Origin: Antedon mediterranea
Lineage: Eukaryota; Echinodermata; Crinoidea; Comatulida; Antedonidae
NCBI RefSeq assembly: GCF_964355755.1
Contig: NC_092671.1
Span: 14,550,501-14,614,500 of the forward strand
Direction: 5' to 3'
DNA length: 64,000 nt
Shown here: positions 1 to 11,749 of the stretch, piece by piece
How the letters are laid out: every line of letters starts with the position of its first letter
How positions within the stretch are numbered: the stretch's first letter is position 1
Translations under genes and position numbers: made by a program
The notes under the pieces: generated by a model
What the model was told of the DNA's origin: nothing
Seen by the model: the letters and a program-made list of their open reading frames with translations, nothing else
Database searches by the model: none

Positions 1-214
1 TAAAGAATAGGATAAACTTAATAATATACAACAAATAACATTAATGTACGATCCAGTTTACCACTGTTCTCAACTATAGTCATTTTGGTATACTTGAGCA
101 CAGTGATAAAGAATAGGATAAACTTAACAATATACAACAAAAAACATTAATGTACGATCCCGTTTACCACTACTGTTCTCAACTATAGTCATTTTGGTAT
201 ACTTGAGCACAGTG
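1..214 (-). repeat. Family A tandem repeat, inverted arm (about two units, cut by the window edge)
   Basis: Two units of a ~106-118 bp repeat run in the orientation opposite to the large array at 1868-5456. Each unit reads CACTGTTCTCAACTATAG..TATACTTGAGCACAGTG, an imperfect hairpin, followed by ATAAAGAATAGGATAAACTT and an AT-rich linker ending in ACATTAATGTACGATCC. The array starts before the window, so its length is unknown. With the array at 1868-5456 it forms inverted arms around the family C repeats. Confidence 0.85.
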
Positions 215-1010
215 ATATCGTACATATGTTCATAAGTAATTGATATAAATTGACTTTTAAAAGTGGAATTAACACAAATGATTGTAGATAAATATGACGT
301 GAATTGCACGTACATAATGTTGATGAGTAGTATATTTATATAAATCGACTTTGAAAAGTGAAATAACACTAATATTTGTAGATGAATATGACGTGGACAC
401 GTACGTATATTGATTAGTATATTGATATAAATCGACTTTTAAAAGTCAAATTAACACTAATATTTGTAGATGAATATGACTTGGACACGATTTACATATG
501 TTGATGAGTATATTGATATAAATCGACTTTTAAAAGTGAAATAACACTAATATTTGTAGATGAATATGACGTGGACACGTACGGTACATAATGTTGATGA
601 GTATATTGATATAAATCGACTTTTAAAAGTGAAATAACACTATTGATTGTAGATGAATATGACGTGGACAAGTACATTTATTGATGAGTATATTGATATA
701 AATCGACTTTTAAAAGTGAAATAACACTATTAATTGTACACTATTGATCATATATGAATATGACGTGAATTGCACGTACATATGTTGATGAGTAGGCCTA
801 TATTGATATAATTGACTTCGAAAAGTGAAATAACACTAATATTTATAGATGAATATGACGTGGACACGTACATATGTTGATGAGTATATTGATATAAATC
901 GACTTCTAAAAGAGGAATTAACACTATTGATTGTAGACGTGAATTGCACGTACATATGTTGATGAGTGTATTGATATAAATCGACTAAACGTTAAATAAC
1001 ACTATCTTGT
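215..1010 (+). repeat. Family C tandem repeat, ~90-bp unit, about nine copies
   Basis: The block TGATATAAATCGACTTTTAA, followed by AAGTGAAATAACACTAAT, TTGTAGATGAATATGACGTG and a GACACGTACATA segment, recurs every 88-94 bases. Copies differ by substitutions and small indels. More decayed copies follow at about 1180-1480. Short open frames across it (for example 124-369 and 492-677, minus strand) are translations of the repeat and show no protein family. The unit is unlike families A and B except for AT content. Confidence 0.8.
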
Positions 1011-1140
1011 ACAAGTACCCTCACTTGCACTGATGAAGGGCTAGTGTTGCCCGAAAACTCTGCTAACTTTTTTGGCTGTTTTACTTTATCGTTTTGATTT
1101 AGCTTTTCGCTTCTTTTTTTGTATCTCCATTGAGACCACA
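1009..1140 (+). mobile_element. Dispersed repeat fragment with hammerhead-like motif (copy 1)
   Basis: The segment is clearly related to 63440-63560 at the other end of the window: both read GCACTGAnGAAGGGyTAGTG, then TTrCCCGAAA, CTCTGC, GTTTTACTTTATC and TTTGTATCTCCAT in the same order and spacing. CTGATGA (1030-1036), a GGGC/GCCC stem and GAAA are laid out like a hammerhead ribozyme core. Two dispersed copies indicate a transposable element piece, possibly from a Penelope-like or SINE-like retroelement; that class is an inference. Confidence 0.55.
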
Positions 1141-1480
1141 GCATTGTTATTATTTCAGTATTTTGCTTTTGGATTTACTAATATTAAAAGTGAAATAACA
1201 CTAATGACTGTAGATGATATGACATTTATGTTGATGTATATAGTTTTGTATATATAATATGCACACGTACATACGTTGATAGGTATTGATATAAATAGAT
1301 TTTTAAAAGTACGGTAATAGACACTTTATTTGTAGATGAATACGACATGGACAAGTTGCAATAAATTCTATCGTTATATCGTATGTTGATGAGTATTGAT
1401 ATAAATCGACTTTTTTAAAGTGGAATAACACTAAAATGTATAGATGGATATGGCCTCAACAAGTATTGTATTAAGCGGTA

Positions 1481-1867
1481 CTGTATATTGATAGACTTCA
1501 TACCTGTAATGTCAATGAAATCTGGCAACAAGAATTGTGTTTGATCCTCCTAATAGTATTCTAATAATCTTGGTTTGTAAAGGAGGCATGAAAAATCTAA
1601 ACGCATAGCCAGGGGAGGGGTTGGAGTTTCGAACAAACTTCTCTGTGCCCGTCCTACGGTTTTTGTGAACTTTTTAGTAGCGTGCAAACGCGACTCTACA
1701 GCTCACTATGTCGATCGGTCGGTCGGTAAACACCAACTCAAATTAGAGCACGCGACTGCAGCCATGTATAGGCCTATGGCCTGTTTATACTAGAAATCAG
1801 CAGTGAAAGTATATGTAAATAATATGTGTTAATATAGAATTAGTTTTTTTTATTTAATAAATAGTAT
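1481..1867. other. Gene-free spacer between families C and A
   Basis: The stretch looks non-repetitive within the window. It includes a GC-richer part (about 1600-1760) with a short GGTCGGTCGGT run. No open frame of note, no splice-consistent exon and no RNA gene were seen. Confidence 0.5.
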
Positions 1868-4800
1868 TAAAGTTGATCTTATTCTTTATCTGTGATTAAT
1901 TATACTCAAATGACTATAGTTTAAAACAGTATTTAACGGCATCTTACATTAATGTTATTTGCTGTTTATTCGAAGTTTATCCTATTCTTTATCACTGTGC
2001 TCAAATATACCAAAATGACTATAGTTGAGAACAGTGTTAAACTGCATCGTACATTAATGGTATTTGTTGTATATTGTTAAGTTTATCCTATTCTTTATCA
2101 CTGTGCTCAAGTATACCAAAATGACTATAGTCGAGAACAGTGTTAAACTGGATCGTACATTAATGTTTTTTGTTGTATATTGTTAAGTTTATCCTATTCT
2201 TTATCACTGTTCTCAAGTATACCAAGATGACTATAGTTGAGAACAGTGTTAAACTGGATCGTACATTAATGCTATTTGTTGTATATTATTAAGTTTATCC
2301 TATTCTTTATCACTGTGCTTAAGTATACCAAAATGACTATAGTTGAGAACAGTGTTAAACGGGATCGTACATTAATGTTTTTTGTTGTATATTGTTAAGT
2401 TTATCCTATTCTTTATCACTGTGCTCAAGTATACCAAATTGACTATAGTCGAGAACAGTGTTAAACTGGATCGTACATTAATGTACGTTTTTTGTTGTAT
2501 ATTGTTAAGTTTATCCTATTCTTTATCACTGTTCTCAAGTATACCAAAATGACTATAGTTGAGAACAGTGTTAAACTGGATCGTACATTAATGTTTTTTG
2601 TTGTATATTGTTAAGTTTATCCTATTCTTTATCACTGTTCTCAAGTATACCAAAATGACTATAGTTGAGAACAGTGGTAAACTGGATCGTACATTAATGT
2701 TTTTTGTTGTATATTTTTAAGTTTATCCTATTCTTTATCACTGTGCTCAAGTATACCAAAATGACTATAGTTGAGAACAGTGGTAAACTGGATCGTACAT
2801 TAATGTTTTTTGTTGTATATTTTTAAGTTTATCCTATTCTTTATCACTGTGCTCAAGTATACCAAAATGACTATAGTTGAGAACAGTGTTAAACTGGATC
2901 GTACATTAATGTTTTTTGTTGTATATTTTTAAGTTTATCCTATTCTTTATCACTGTGCTCAAGTATACCAAAATAACTATAGTTGAGAACAGTGGTAAAC
3001 TGGATTGTACATTAATGTTATTTGTTGTATATTATTAAGTTTATCCTATTCTTTATCACTGTGCTCAAGTATACCAAAATGACTATAGTTGAGAACAGTG
3101 TTAAACGGGATCGTACATTAATGTTATTTGTTGTATATTGTTAAGTTTATCCTATTCTTTATCACTGTGCTCAAGTATACCAAAATGACTATAGTTGAGA
3201 ACAGTGTTAAACGGGATCATACATTAATGCTATTTGTTGTATATTATTAAGTTTATCCTATTCTTTATCACTGTGCTCAAGTATACCAAAATGACTATAG
3301 TCGAGAACAGTGTTAAATGGGATCATACATTAATGTTATTTGTTGTATATTGTTAAGTTTATCCTATTCTTTATCACTGTGCTCAAGTATTCCAAAATGA
3401 CTATAGTCGAGAACAGTGTTAAACGGGATCATACATTAATGTTATTTGTTGTATATTATTAAGTTTATCCTATTCTTTATCACTGTGCTCAAGTATACCA
3501 AAATGACTATAGTTGAGAACAGTGTTAAACGGGATCATACATTAATGCTATTTGTTGTATATTATTAAGTTTATCCTATTCTTTATCACTGTGCTTAAGT
3601 ATACCAAATTGACTATAGTCGAGAACAGTGTTAAACTGGATCGTACATTAATGTACGTTTTTTGTTGTATATTGTTAAGTTTATCCTATTCTTTATCACT
3701 GTTCTCAAGTATACCAAAATGACTATAGTTGAGAACAGTGGTAAACTGGATCGTACATTAATGTTTTTTGTTGTATATTTTTAAGTTTATCCTATTCTTT
3801 ATCACTGTGCTCAAGTATACCAAAATGACTATAGTTGAGAACAGTGTTAAACTGGATCGTACATTAATGTTTTTTGTTGTATATTTTTAAGTTTATCCTA
3901 TTCTTTATCACTGTGCTCAAGTATACCAAAATAACTATAGTTGAGAACAGTGGTAAACTGGATCGTACATTAATGTTATTTGTTGTATATTATTAAGTTT
4001 ATCCTATTCTTTATCACTGTGCTCAAGTATACCAAAATGACTATAGTTGAGAACAGTGTTAAACGGGATCATAAAATAATGTTATTTGTTGTATAATGTT
4101 AAGTTTATCCTATTCTTTATCACTGTGCTCAAGTATACCAAAATGACTATAGTTGAGAACAGTGTTAAACGGGATCATACATTAATGCTATTTGTTGTAT
4201 ATTATTAAGTTTATCCTATTCTTTATCACTGTGCTCAAGTATACCAAAATGACTATAGTCGAGAACAGTGTTAAATAGGATCATACATTAATGTTATTTG
4301 TTGTATATTGTTAAGTTTATCCTATTCTTTATCACTGTGCTCAAGTATACCAAAATGACTATAGTCGAGAACAGTGTTAAACGGGATCATACATTAATGT
4401 TATTTGTTGTATATTATTAAGTTTATCCTATTCTTTATCACTGTGCTCAAGTATACCAAAATGACTATAGTTGAGAACAGTGTTAAACGGGATCATACAT
4501 TAATGCTATTTGTTGTATATTATTAAGTTTATCCTATTCTTTATCACTGTGCTCAAGTATACCAAAATGACTATAGTCGAGAACAGTGTTAAATGGGATC
4601 ATACATTAATGTTATTTGTTGTATATTGTTAAGTTTATCCTATTCTTTATCACTGTGCTCAAGTATACCAAAATGACTATAGTTGAGAACAGTGTAAACT
4701 GGATCGTAAATTAATGTTATTTGTTGTATATTATTAAGTTTATCCTATTCTTTATCACTGTGCTCAAGTATACCAAAATGACTATAGTCGAGAACAGTGT

Positions 4801-5456
4801 TAAACGGGATCGTACATTAATGCTATTTGTTGTATATTATTAAGTTTATCCTATTCTTTATCACTGTGCTCAAGTATACCAAAATGACTATAGTTGAGAA
4901 CAGTGTTAAACTGGATCGTACATTAATGCTATTTGTTGTATATTATTAAGTTTATCCTATTCTTTATCACTATGCTCAAGTATACCAAAATGACTATAGT
5001 TGAGAACAGTGTTAAACGGGATCGTACATTAATGTTTTTTGTTGTATATTGTTAAGTTTATCCTATTCTTTATCACTGTTCTCAAGTATACCAAAATGAC
5101 TATAGTTGAGAACAGTGTTAAACTGGATCGTACATTAATGTTTTTTGTTGTATATTGCTAAGTTTATCCTATTCTTTATCACTGTGCTCAAGTATACCAA
5201 AATGACTATAGTTGAGAACAGTGTTAAACGGGATCATACATTAATGTTATTTGTTGTATAATGTTAAGTTTATCCTATTCTTTATCACTGTTCTCAAGTA
5301 TACCAAAATGACTATAGTTGAGAACAGTGTTAAACTGGATCGTACATTAATGTTTTTTGTTGTATATTGTTAAGTTTATCCTATTCTTTATCACTGTGCT
5401 CAAGTATACCAAAATGACTATAGTTGAGAACAGTGTTAAACGGGATCGTACATTAA
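1868..5456 (+). repeat. Family A tandem array, ~106-bp unit, about 34 copies
   Basis: The unit GTTTATCCTATTCTTTATCA, then CTGTGCTCAAGTATACC, AAAATGACTATAGTTGAGAACAGTG, TTAAACGGGATCGTACATTAA and TGTTATTTGTTGTATATT, recurs every 106 bases; starts fall at 2081, 2187, 2293, 2399 and 2509 (one unit carries a 4-base TACG insert). The CACTGTGCTCAAGTATA / TATAGTTGAGAACAGTG arms make an imperfect hairpin in every unit. Units are nearly identical and higher-order blocks recur (compare 2509-3500 with 3660-4600), which suggests recent amplification of multi-unit blocks. The first unit at 1868-1974 is degraded. No coding content. Confidence 0.93.
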
Positions 5457-5828
5457 TTTTATCCTTTGCTTTACTGTGCTTTGATTTGATAAGCAAGTTT
5501 GGTTGCCCCGCCCCCATATGCTGCCTACTAAATTAGGATTCCCTAGCTTTTCTATAAAAATTGAAGTACCCACAATGCACGTTATACGGAAGTCATAGTC
5601 TTGTAAAATACAGACACAATAGTTTTTATCGTATTGTTTTCATTTAAATGTCACTAAGATTGTCTTAAACTACAAACAACTAAAATTAGTGAAGGTATGC
5701 AAGTGTTTCTAAATGTTTACTACTGGTAGTATTAATACAATTTGGATTATATCATTTTCCAGAAAGGTAGAAAAAAACATAAAATAGTTGAGAATTCTCA
5801 ACTAGCCAGGATGGTATAGGAAATATAG
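5457..5828. other. Gene-free spacer between the two repeat complexes
   Basis: No gene seen. It holds a perfect 20-base palindrome at 5785-5804 (TAGTTGAGAATTCTCAACTA), which echoes the TAGTTGAGAA half of the family A hairpin, and a GATTCCCTAGCTT segment near 5538 whose inverse, AAGCTAGGGAATC, lies near 6140. Confidence 0.5.
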
Positions 5829-6254
5829 CTCGTTTTGTGTGTGTGCGTGAGCTATATATCCAATACCAAATTGGCGAGTAAATCATGTTTTACTTTAAAT
5901 TAAATTTATACGCTCTTCCCCAAGGTCAATTGTTAGTTATACATACATACTATATTAAAACAATGATTTTGAACACGTAGGGCATTTCTTTGAATTCTTT
6001 CCTATCGTCGTTTTGTGGTAATTTACAGCTTTTTATATGTTTAACAAACGTACATAATCAATTGCGTCTGAATCATGCTAGACTACAACTTCCGGTAGTG
6101 ACGTAATCAGCATATTTTTGGGTAATAAAACTTTTTTACTAAGCTAGGGAATCTTCTGATATCAATATTCATTAGACCGTACTTTAGTTAGCCAATCAAA
6201 ATAAACGTATAAACAATTTTGCGGCGATGTTATACATGTTGCTGAGTTAAAATA

Positions 6255-8145
6255 TACTGTGTTTTACTATAACCAATTTGGTTAGAGTAAAACACAATGA
6301 TAAAGAATAGGAAACATTTAATAATATGATAAATGACATTTACATAGCAATTTAGCACTGTGTTTTACTATAACCAATTTGGTTATAGTAAAACACAATG
6401 ATATAGAATAGGAAACATTTAATAATATGATAAATGACATTACATATCAATGTATCACTGTGTTTTACTATAACCAATTTGGTTAGAGTAAAACACAATT
6501 ATATAGAATACGAAACGTTTAATAATTTGATAAATTACATAGCAATTTAGCACTGTATTTTACTATAACCAATTTGGAAAGTAAAACACAATGAAAAAGA
6601 ATAGGAAACATTTAATAATTTGATAAATGACATTTACATAGCAATTTAGCACTGTGTTTTACTATAACCAATTTGGTTAGAGTAAAACACAATGATAAAG
6701 AATAGGAAACATTTAATAATATGATAAATGACATTTACATAGCAATTTAGCACTGTGTTTTACTATAACCAATTTAGTTATAGTAAAGCACAATGATATA
6801 CTTTAGAATAGGAAACATTTAATAATATGATAAATTACATTTACATAGCAATTTAGCACTGTTTTACTATAACCAATTTAGTTATAGTAAAACACAATGA
6901 TATACTTTAGAATAGGAAACATTTAATAATATGATAAATTACATTTACATAGCAATTTAGCACTGTGTTTTACTATAACCAATTTGGTTAAAGTAAAACA
7001 CAATGATAAAGAATAGGAAACATTTAATAATATGATAAATGACATTTACATAGCAATTTAGCACTGTGTTTTACTATAACCAATTTGGTTAGAGTAAAAC
7101 ACAATGATAAAGAATAGGAATTTAATAATATGATAAATTACATTTACATAGCAATTTATCACTGTGTTTTACTATAACCAATTTGGTTAAAGTAAAACAC
7201 AATGATAAAGAATAGGAAACATTTAATAATATGATAAATGACATTCACATAGCAATTTATCACTGTGTTTTACTATAACCAATTTGGTTAAAGTAAAACA
7301 CAATGATAAAGAATAGGAAACATTTAATAATATGATAAATGACATTCACATAGCAATTTATCACTGTGTTTTACTATAACCAATTTGGTTAAAGTAAAAC
7401 ACAATGATAAAGAATAGGAAACATTTAATAATATGATAAATGACATTTACATAGCAATTTAGCACTGTGTTTTACTATAACCAATTTGGTTAAAGTAAAA
7501 CACAATGATAAAGAATAGGAAACATTTAATAATATGATAAATTACATTTACATAGCAATTTAGCACTGTGTTTTACTATAACCAATTTGATTAGAGTAAA
7601 ACACAATGATAAAGAATAGGAAACATTTAATAATATGATAAATTACATTTACATAGCAATTTATCACTGTGTTTTACTATAACCAATTTGATTTGGTAAA
7701 ACACAATGATATAGAATAGGAAACATTTAATAATAATGATTATTTACATAGCAATTTATCACTGTGTTTTACTATAACCAATTTGGTTAGAGTAAAACAT
7801 TTAAACTATGATAAATGATATTTAGCACTGTGTTGGATACAGTAAAACACAAATAAAGAATAGGAAACATATAATAATATGATACATTTACATACAAATT
7901 TAGTATTGTGTTTTACCATAGCCAATTTGGTTACAGTAAAACACAATGATAATGAAACATTTATTATATGATGTTATTTACATAGCAAAATATTATATTA
8001 AATATATCTTATTATCTAAACGTTATGATAAAGAATAGGATACATATAATGTAATAATATAATAAATACAAGTTACATAGTTAATCATCTTGTTTTACAG
8101 TACCAATTTGGTGACACAGTTAAACACAGTGATAAAGAATAGATA
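6255..8145 (+). repeat. Family B tandem array, ~100-bp unit, left arm (about 18 copies)
   Basis: Units read CACTGTGTTTTACTATAACC, AATTTGGTTATAGTAAAACACA, ATGATAAAGAATAGGAAACA, TTTAATAATATGATAAATGA, CATTTACATAGCAATTTAG. Unit starts lie about 100-106 bases apart. The GTGTTTTACTATAACC / GGTTATAGTAAAACAC arms form a near-perfect hairpin in most units, broken only by an off-centre base in the middle. The ATAAAGAATAGGA box sits just after the hairpin exactly as in family A. Units after about 7680 are degraded. Confidence 0.92.
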
Positions 8146-8160
8146 CTGTTTTTGGTTATA

Positions 8161-8554
8161 TAACCCTAACCCTAGTTTGAAGCGACATAATAAATTCATC
8201 GCGAAAAAGTACGTATATCGTATTCAGAAACTTTTGAAATTTGTTAGATATGTTTAATAGGTTCTTACGTCTATAAAACAAACAAAAAATATAAATTTCA
8301 CGAAAAATTCGTGATTTTAATAATTTGCAATTCTAAAAATGTACACTTATGAAATACCATACATTTTCCAACACATTTTTACTTCATTGATGATTCCCAG
8401 AAATCAAAATAAAACAAATTATGATATTTCTTTTACATTATAGATGTAAGAACCTATATTGAACATATCTATCAAATTTCAAACGTTTTTTAAGACCATA
8501 CGTATTTTTATCGATGACTAAGTATGTGATCGCTTCAAACTAGGGTTAGGGTTA
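8161..8554. mobile_element. Palindromic element with TTAGGG-like ends, copy 1
   Basis: The 394-bp element begins TAACCCTAACCCTAG and ends CTAGGGTTAGGGTTA, with TTTGAAGCGA / TCGCTTCAAA next and inverted similarity running about 115 bases into each arm (TTCAATAGGTTCTTACGTCT type sequence against its inverse). It has no coding frame, so it is MITE-like. The flanks are family B-like half units in mirror image (ACACAGTGATAAAGAATAG on the left, TTCTTTAACACTGTGTTTAA on the right), so the palindrome may extend beyond the telomere-like ends. Confidence 0.75.
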
Positions 8555-8780
8555 ACCTAACAGTTCCATTCTTTAACACTGTGTTTAACTTTTAACCAAA
8601 TTGCTTTTAGTACAACACAATGATAAACTATGTACATTTTATTTTTCATATTACATTATAGGATACATATAATGTAATATAATAAATACAAGTTACATAG
8701 TTTATCATCTTGTTTTACAGAACCAATTTGGTTACACGGTTAAACACAGTGATAAAGAATAGACACTGTTTTAGGTTATA

Positions 8781-9180
8781 TAACTCTAACCCTAGTTTGA
8801 AGCGATCACATACTTAATTCATCGCGAAAAATTAAATACGTATCGTATTCAGAAACATTTGAAATTTGGTAAATATGTTCAATAGGTTCTTACGTCTATA
8901 AAACAAACAAAAAATAAAAGTTTCAAGACAAATTCGTAATTTTAATAATTTGCATTTCTAAACATTTACACTTATGAAAGACCATACATTTCCAACACAT
9001 TTTTACTTCATTGATGATTCCCAGAAATCAAAATAAAACTATTAGGATATTTCTTTTGCATTATAGATGTAAGAACCTATATTGAACATATCTACCAAAT
9101 ATCAAACGTTTTTCAAGACGATACGTATTTTTAGCGATAAATATTAAATATGTGATCGCTTCAAACTAGGGTTAGGGTTA
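8781..9180. mobile_element. Palindromic element with TTAGGG-like ends, copy 2
   Basis: A second copy, about 400 bp, collinear with 8161-8554 over its whole length. It starts TAACTCTAACCCTAG and ends CTAGGGTTAGGGTTA. Mirror flanks are again present (AAACACAGTGATAAAGAATA before; TATTCTTTATCACTCACTGT after). It differs from copy 1 by scattered substitutions and small indels, so the two were duplicated or inserted separately and then diverged. Confidence 0.75.
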
Positions 9181-9319
9181 AATAAACTAAAACAGTTCTA
9201 TTCTTTATCACTCACTGTGTTTAACTTTTAACCAAATTGGTTATAGTAAAACACAATGATAAACTTATATGTAAATTTTATTTTTCATAACATAAAATGT
9301 TTGATATTCTTTATAATAT

Positions 9320-9818
9320 TTAATATTATATTTTAGGCCTACTATTAATGATTATTAATTTTCTACTTCATTGGCGATTCTTACCAAAAAAAAGGATTAA
9401 TTTTGTTATGTATATAGAGCAACCTATTATAACATGTCTTGTATGATTTTTATCTCGTTTCAATGACATTTTATACTACAATTCAAATGAAAAAGCATCA
9501 CAAAAAAATACTTCTGGTATTCAAAAAGTTTCTAAACTTGGTACACAGAAAAAATGATGATATTCTAATGGTTTTATTGTATACTTTTGTGAGAATCATC
9601 AATGAAGTAAAACGAATATGTTGAAAATGTATGGTCTTTCATAAGTGTGAATTTTTAGAAATGCAAATTATTGAAATCATCGATTTGTCTTGAAATTTAT
9701 AATTTGTTTTGTCTTATTGAACATATCTATACAAAATGTCAAACGTTTCTGAATACGATACGTTTTTTTTCGCGATGAATTTATAATGTCGCTTCAAACT
9801 AGAGGGTAGGGTAGTAAC
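9320..9818. mobile_element. Degraded third copy of the TTAGGG-ended palindromic element
   Basis: The right part (GAATACGATACG, CGCGATGAATTTATAATGTC, GCTTCAAACTAGAGGGTAGG) matches the right arm of copies 1 and 2, and CTACTTCATTGGCGATTC near 9362 matches their interior. The left end is eroded and the terminal motif is mutated to AGAGGGTAGGGTAG. Short open frames at 9439-9624 and 9845-10051 have no recognisable product. Confidence 0.55.
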
Positions 9819-10241
9819 CTAACAAGTATCTATTCTTTATCACTATGTTTAACTGTGTAACCATATTGGTTCTAATAAAAAACAATGATAAACTATGTAA
9901 ATTGTATGTTTCATATATTACATTTTTGCCAAAAAAAATTATTGGGAATGTCAAATTTCTTTTTCATGACATATATCTACACATTTCAGAAGCTTTTGAA
10001 TACGAGTATTTTACGCGATGTTTTTTTATCCTCATTTTAATATTTTGGTAATGTAATTCACATGCACAAAGTTTTGTATCCAAAATATTGTTTATTTTTG
10101 GTAGAAATGAGGAAATAAATAGTATTCCTGTATAATATAATAATCAATAATAAAGTATAACAAAAAGTGTTGTGTAAACGAACGTTTTTTACGCTTCGAA
10201 TTTTCTGTTACATTATGTTTGAATTGAAGCTACATATATTG

Positions 10242-10282
10242 AATCATGGACCTATAAATTAGTAATTTATAGGTCCATGATT
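10242..10282. repeat. Perfect 19-bp inverted repeat with 3-base loop
   Basis: AATCATGGACCTATAAATT (10242-10260), AGT, then AATTTATAGGTCCATGATT (10264-10282). The two arms are exact inverses. It lies alone in the left arm of the fold-back structure and has no U-run or other terminator feature. It is a possible cruciform or a remnant of a smaller palindrome. Confidence 0.9.
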
Positions 10283-10562
10283 GAACATATCGTCACTCAC
10301 CACACATTTTTTGTTTTGTATTTCGAAAGTATTTATTCTAAAGAACAATTGATGCAAACATCAACTGCGTATCTTATTTCATTAATTAATTATATTAATT
10401 ATAATTTGGCGATTATTCGTCACACGAAGCGTCGAATATCGATTCATCTCGTCATGGGAAGAAAATGTGCATTGCGCACACTGTTTACGCGCCTCAACAA
10501 TAAACGGCGAATATGCGATTCGTCACTAATTATGGAACGCCGTTTTACACAAGTTTTTGGCG

Positions 10563-10762
10563 TTGATAGAAATTGCGTCGATGATGAAATTGCGTCGATG
10601 AAAATTGCATCGACGCAATGTAGATTGCGTCGATGCAATTGCGTCGATGAAAATTGCGTCGATGAAAATTGCATCGACGAAAATTGCGTCGATGAAAATT
10701 GCGTCGATGAAAACTGCATCGATGAAAATTGCGTCGATGAAAACTGCATCGATGAAAATTGA
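10563..10762 (+). repeat. 15-bp minisatellite GAAAATTGCGTCGAT, about 13 copies
   Basis: Tandem copies of GAAAATTGCGTCGAT with variants GCATCGAT, GCATCGAC and AAACTGC. The length is divisible by three, so both strands stay open: the plus frame reads repeats of Asp-Glu-Asn-Cys-Val/Ile and the minus frame repeats of Met-Gln-Phe-Ser-Ser. These are artefacts of the repeat, not proteins. The inverse repeat is at 11229-11395. Confidence 0.92.
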
Positions 10763-10764
10763 TG

Positions 10765-11176
10765 TGACGAATTTAATTGATTATGAAAATTCCAAATGGT
10801 TTTAATTCAATCAATGATGAAAATTACTACTAGTAAAGTAAATGATGATGTTAATAATGATGTTAATAATGTTATTATGTTGCTAAAAATTGACGGTTTC
10901 TGAATATTTTGATATGATAAACATGTTTACCGCTTGCGCTAGCGCGCGTTATAGACAAGCGCACAGTGAGCGCGCACTAAAACAATGTTGAAATATATGC
11001 ACTGATTAACATTTTAGTGATTTATTGTCAACACATTTTAGCAATGGATCCATTATTGTCCTTTCGGACACATTATATCTTCTAGCTAATTGCTTCCGTT
11101 AATCCACCAGTACAGTACATAAAATTCAGATGTCCAGCATCCATGACATCATATTCAAATCATACCGGCAGGGAGA
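10765..11176. other. Non-repetitive core of the fold-back structure
   Basis: No gene is recognised. A short GC-richer stretch (GCTTGCGCTAGCGCGCGTTA near 10932) and GATGATGTTAATAATG runs near 10840-10880 are the only marked features. No transposase-like frame is present. Confidence 0.5.
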
Positions 11177-11177
11177 T

Positions 11178-11395
11178 TGCAATTTTCATCGATGAAAACT
11201 GCATCGATGAAAATTTTTTTTTTTTTTCATCGATGTAGTTTTCATCGATGCAGTTTTCATCGACGCAATTTTCATCGACGCAATGTTCATCACATCGACT
11301 TAAATTTTCATTACATCAATACTATATTCATCGACGCAATTTTCATCACATCGACGCAATTTTCATTGCATCATCGACGCGATTTTATCATCGCC
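11178..11395 (-). repeat. Inverted arm of the 15-bp minisatellite with strand switch
   Basis: Two units (GATGAAAACTGCATC type, 11189-11218) run in the plus direction. A T run of about 15 follows, and from 11229 the repeat continues as TTTTCATCGACGCAA, the inverse of the array at 10563-10762. The turn therefore happens within about 10-15 bases and marks the apparent centre of the fold-back structure. The open frames at 11177-11398 and 11248-11460 are products of the repeat. Confidence 0.85.
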
Positions 11396-11749
11396 TAAAC
11401 TGGCATTCCATACTAATTGCATGTGATCTGATTGGTGTATTAATAAATTCATCGCGATGAATTTTTCAGTAGATGTAATGAGACAGTTCAGTAGATGCAA
11501 TGACAGTTAATTTAATTGTTCTGCTCTTTTTGTACAAATCTATACTACTTTATATTATGGATGTTGTAGTACTGTTAAAATTATTAAATCTCTGGAAGTG
11601 TGTTTTACGAGTATGTCCGCAAATTTATGCGTTTACGGTTTTAAAAATGCACTACGCACGCAGTATTCCAAAATGTCTTACTAATTGGGAGAAAATCATA
11701 TTGTATCATATCATATTATATCCATTCTTTAAATTCATATTCTTTATCT
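11396..11749. other. Gene-free segment between minisatellite and family B right arm
   Basis: An 83-codon open frame (11500-11751) covers part of it. Its translation is low-complexity and hydrophobic, has no family resemblance, and runs into the satellite. No splice-consistent exon was seen. Confidence 0.45.

Noticed and set aside
1868-5456. CRISPR-like regular repeats
   Set aside because: Units abut with no unique spacers and the DNA is eukaryotic. This is a satellite.
8161-9180. Chromosome end (telomere) because of TTAGGG motifs
   Set aside because: Only two units occur at each spot, in both orientations, as ends of palindromic elements in interior DNA.
10277-10762. 161-codon open frame with a Cys-Val-Asp-Glu-Asn repeat protein
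   Set aside because: The repeat is the 15-bp minisatellite. The opposite strand is open too, and there is no upstream gene structure or family similarity.
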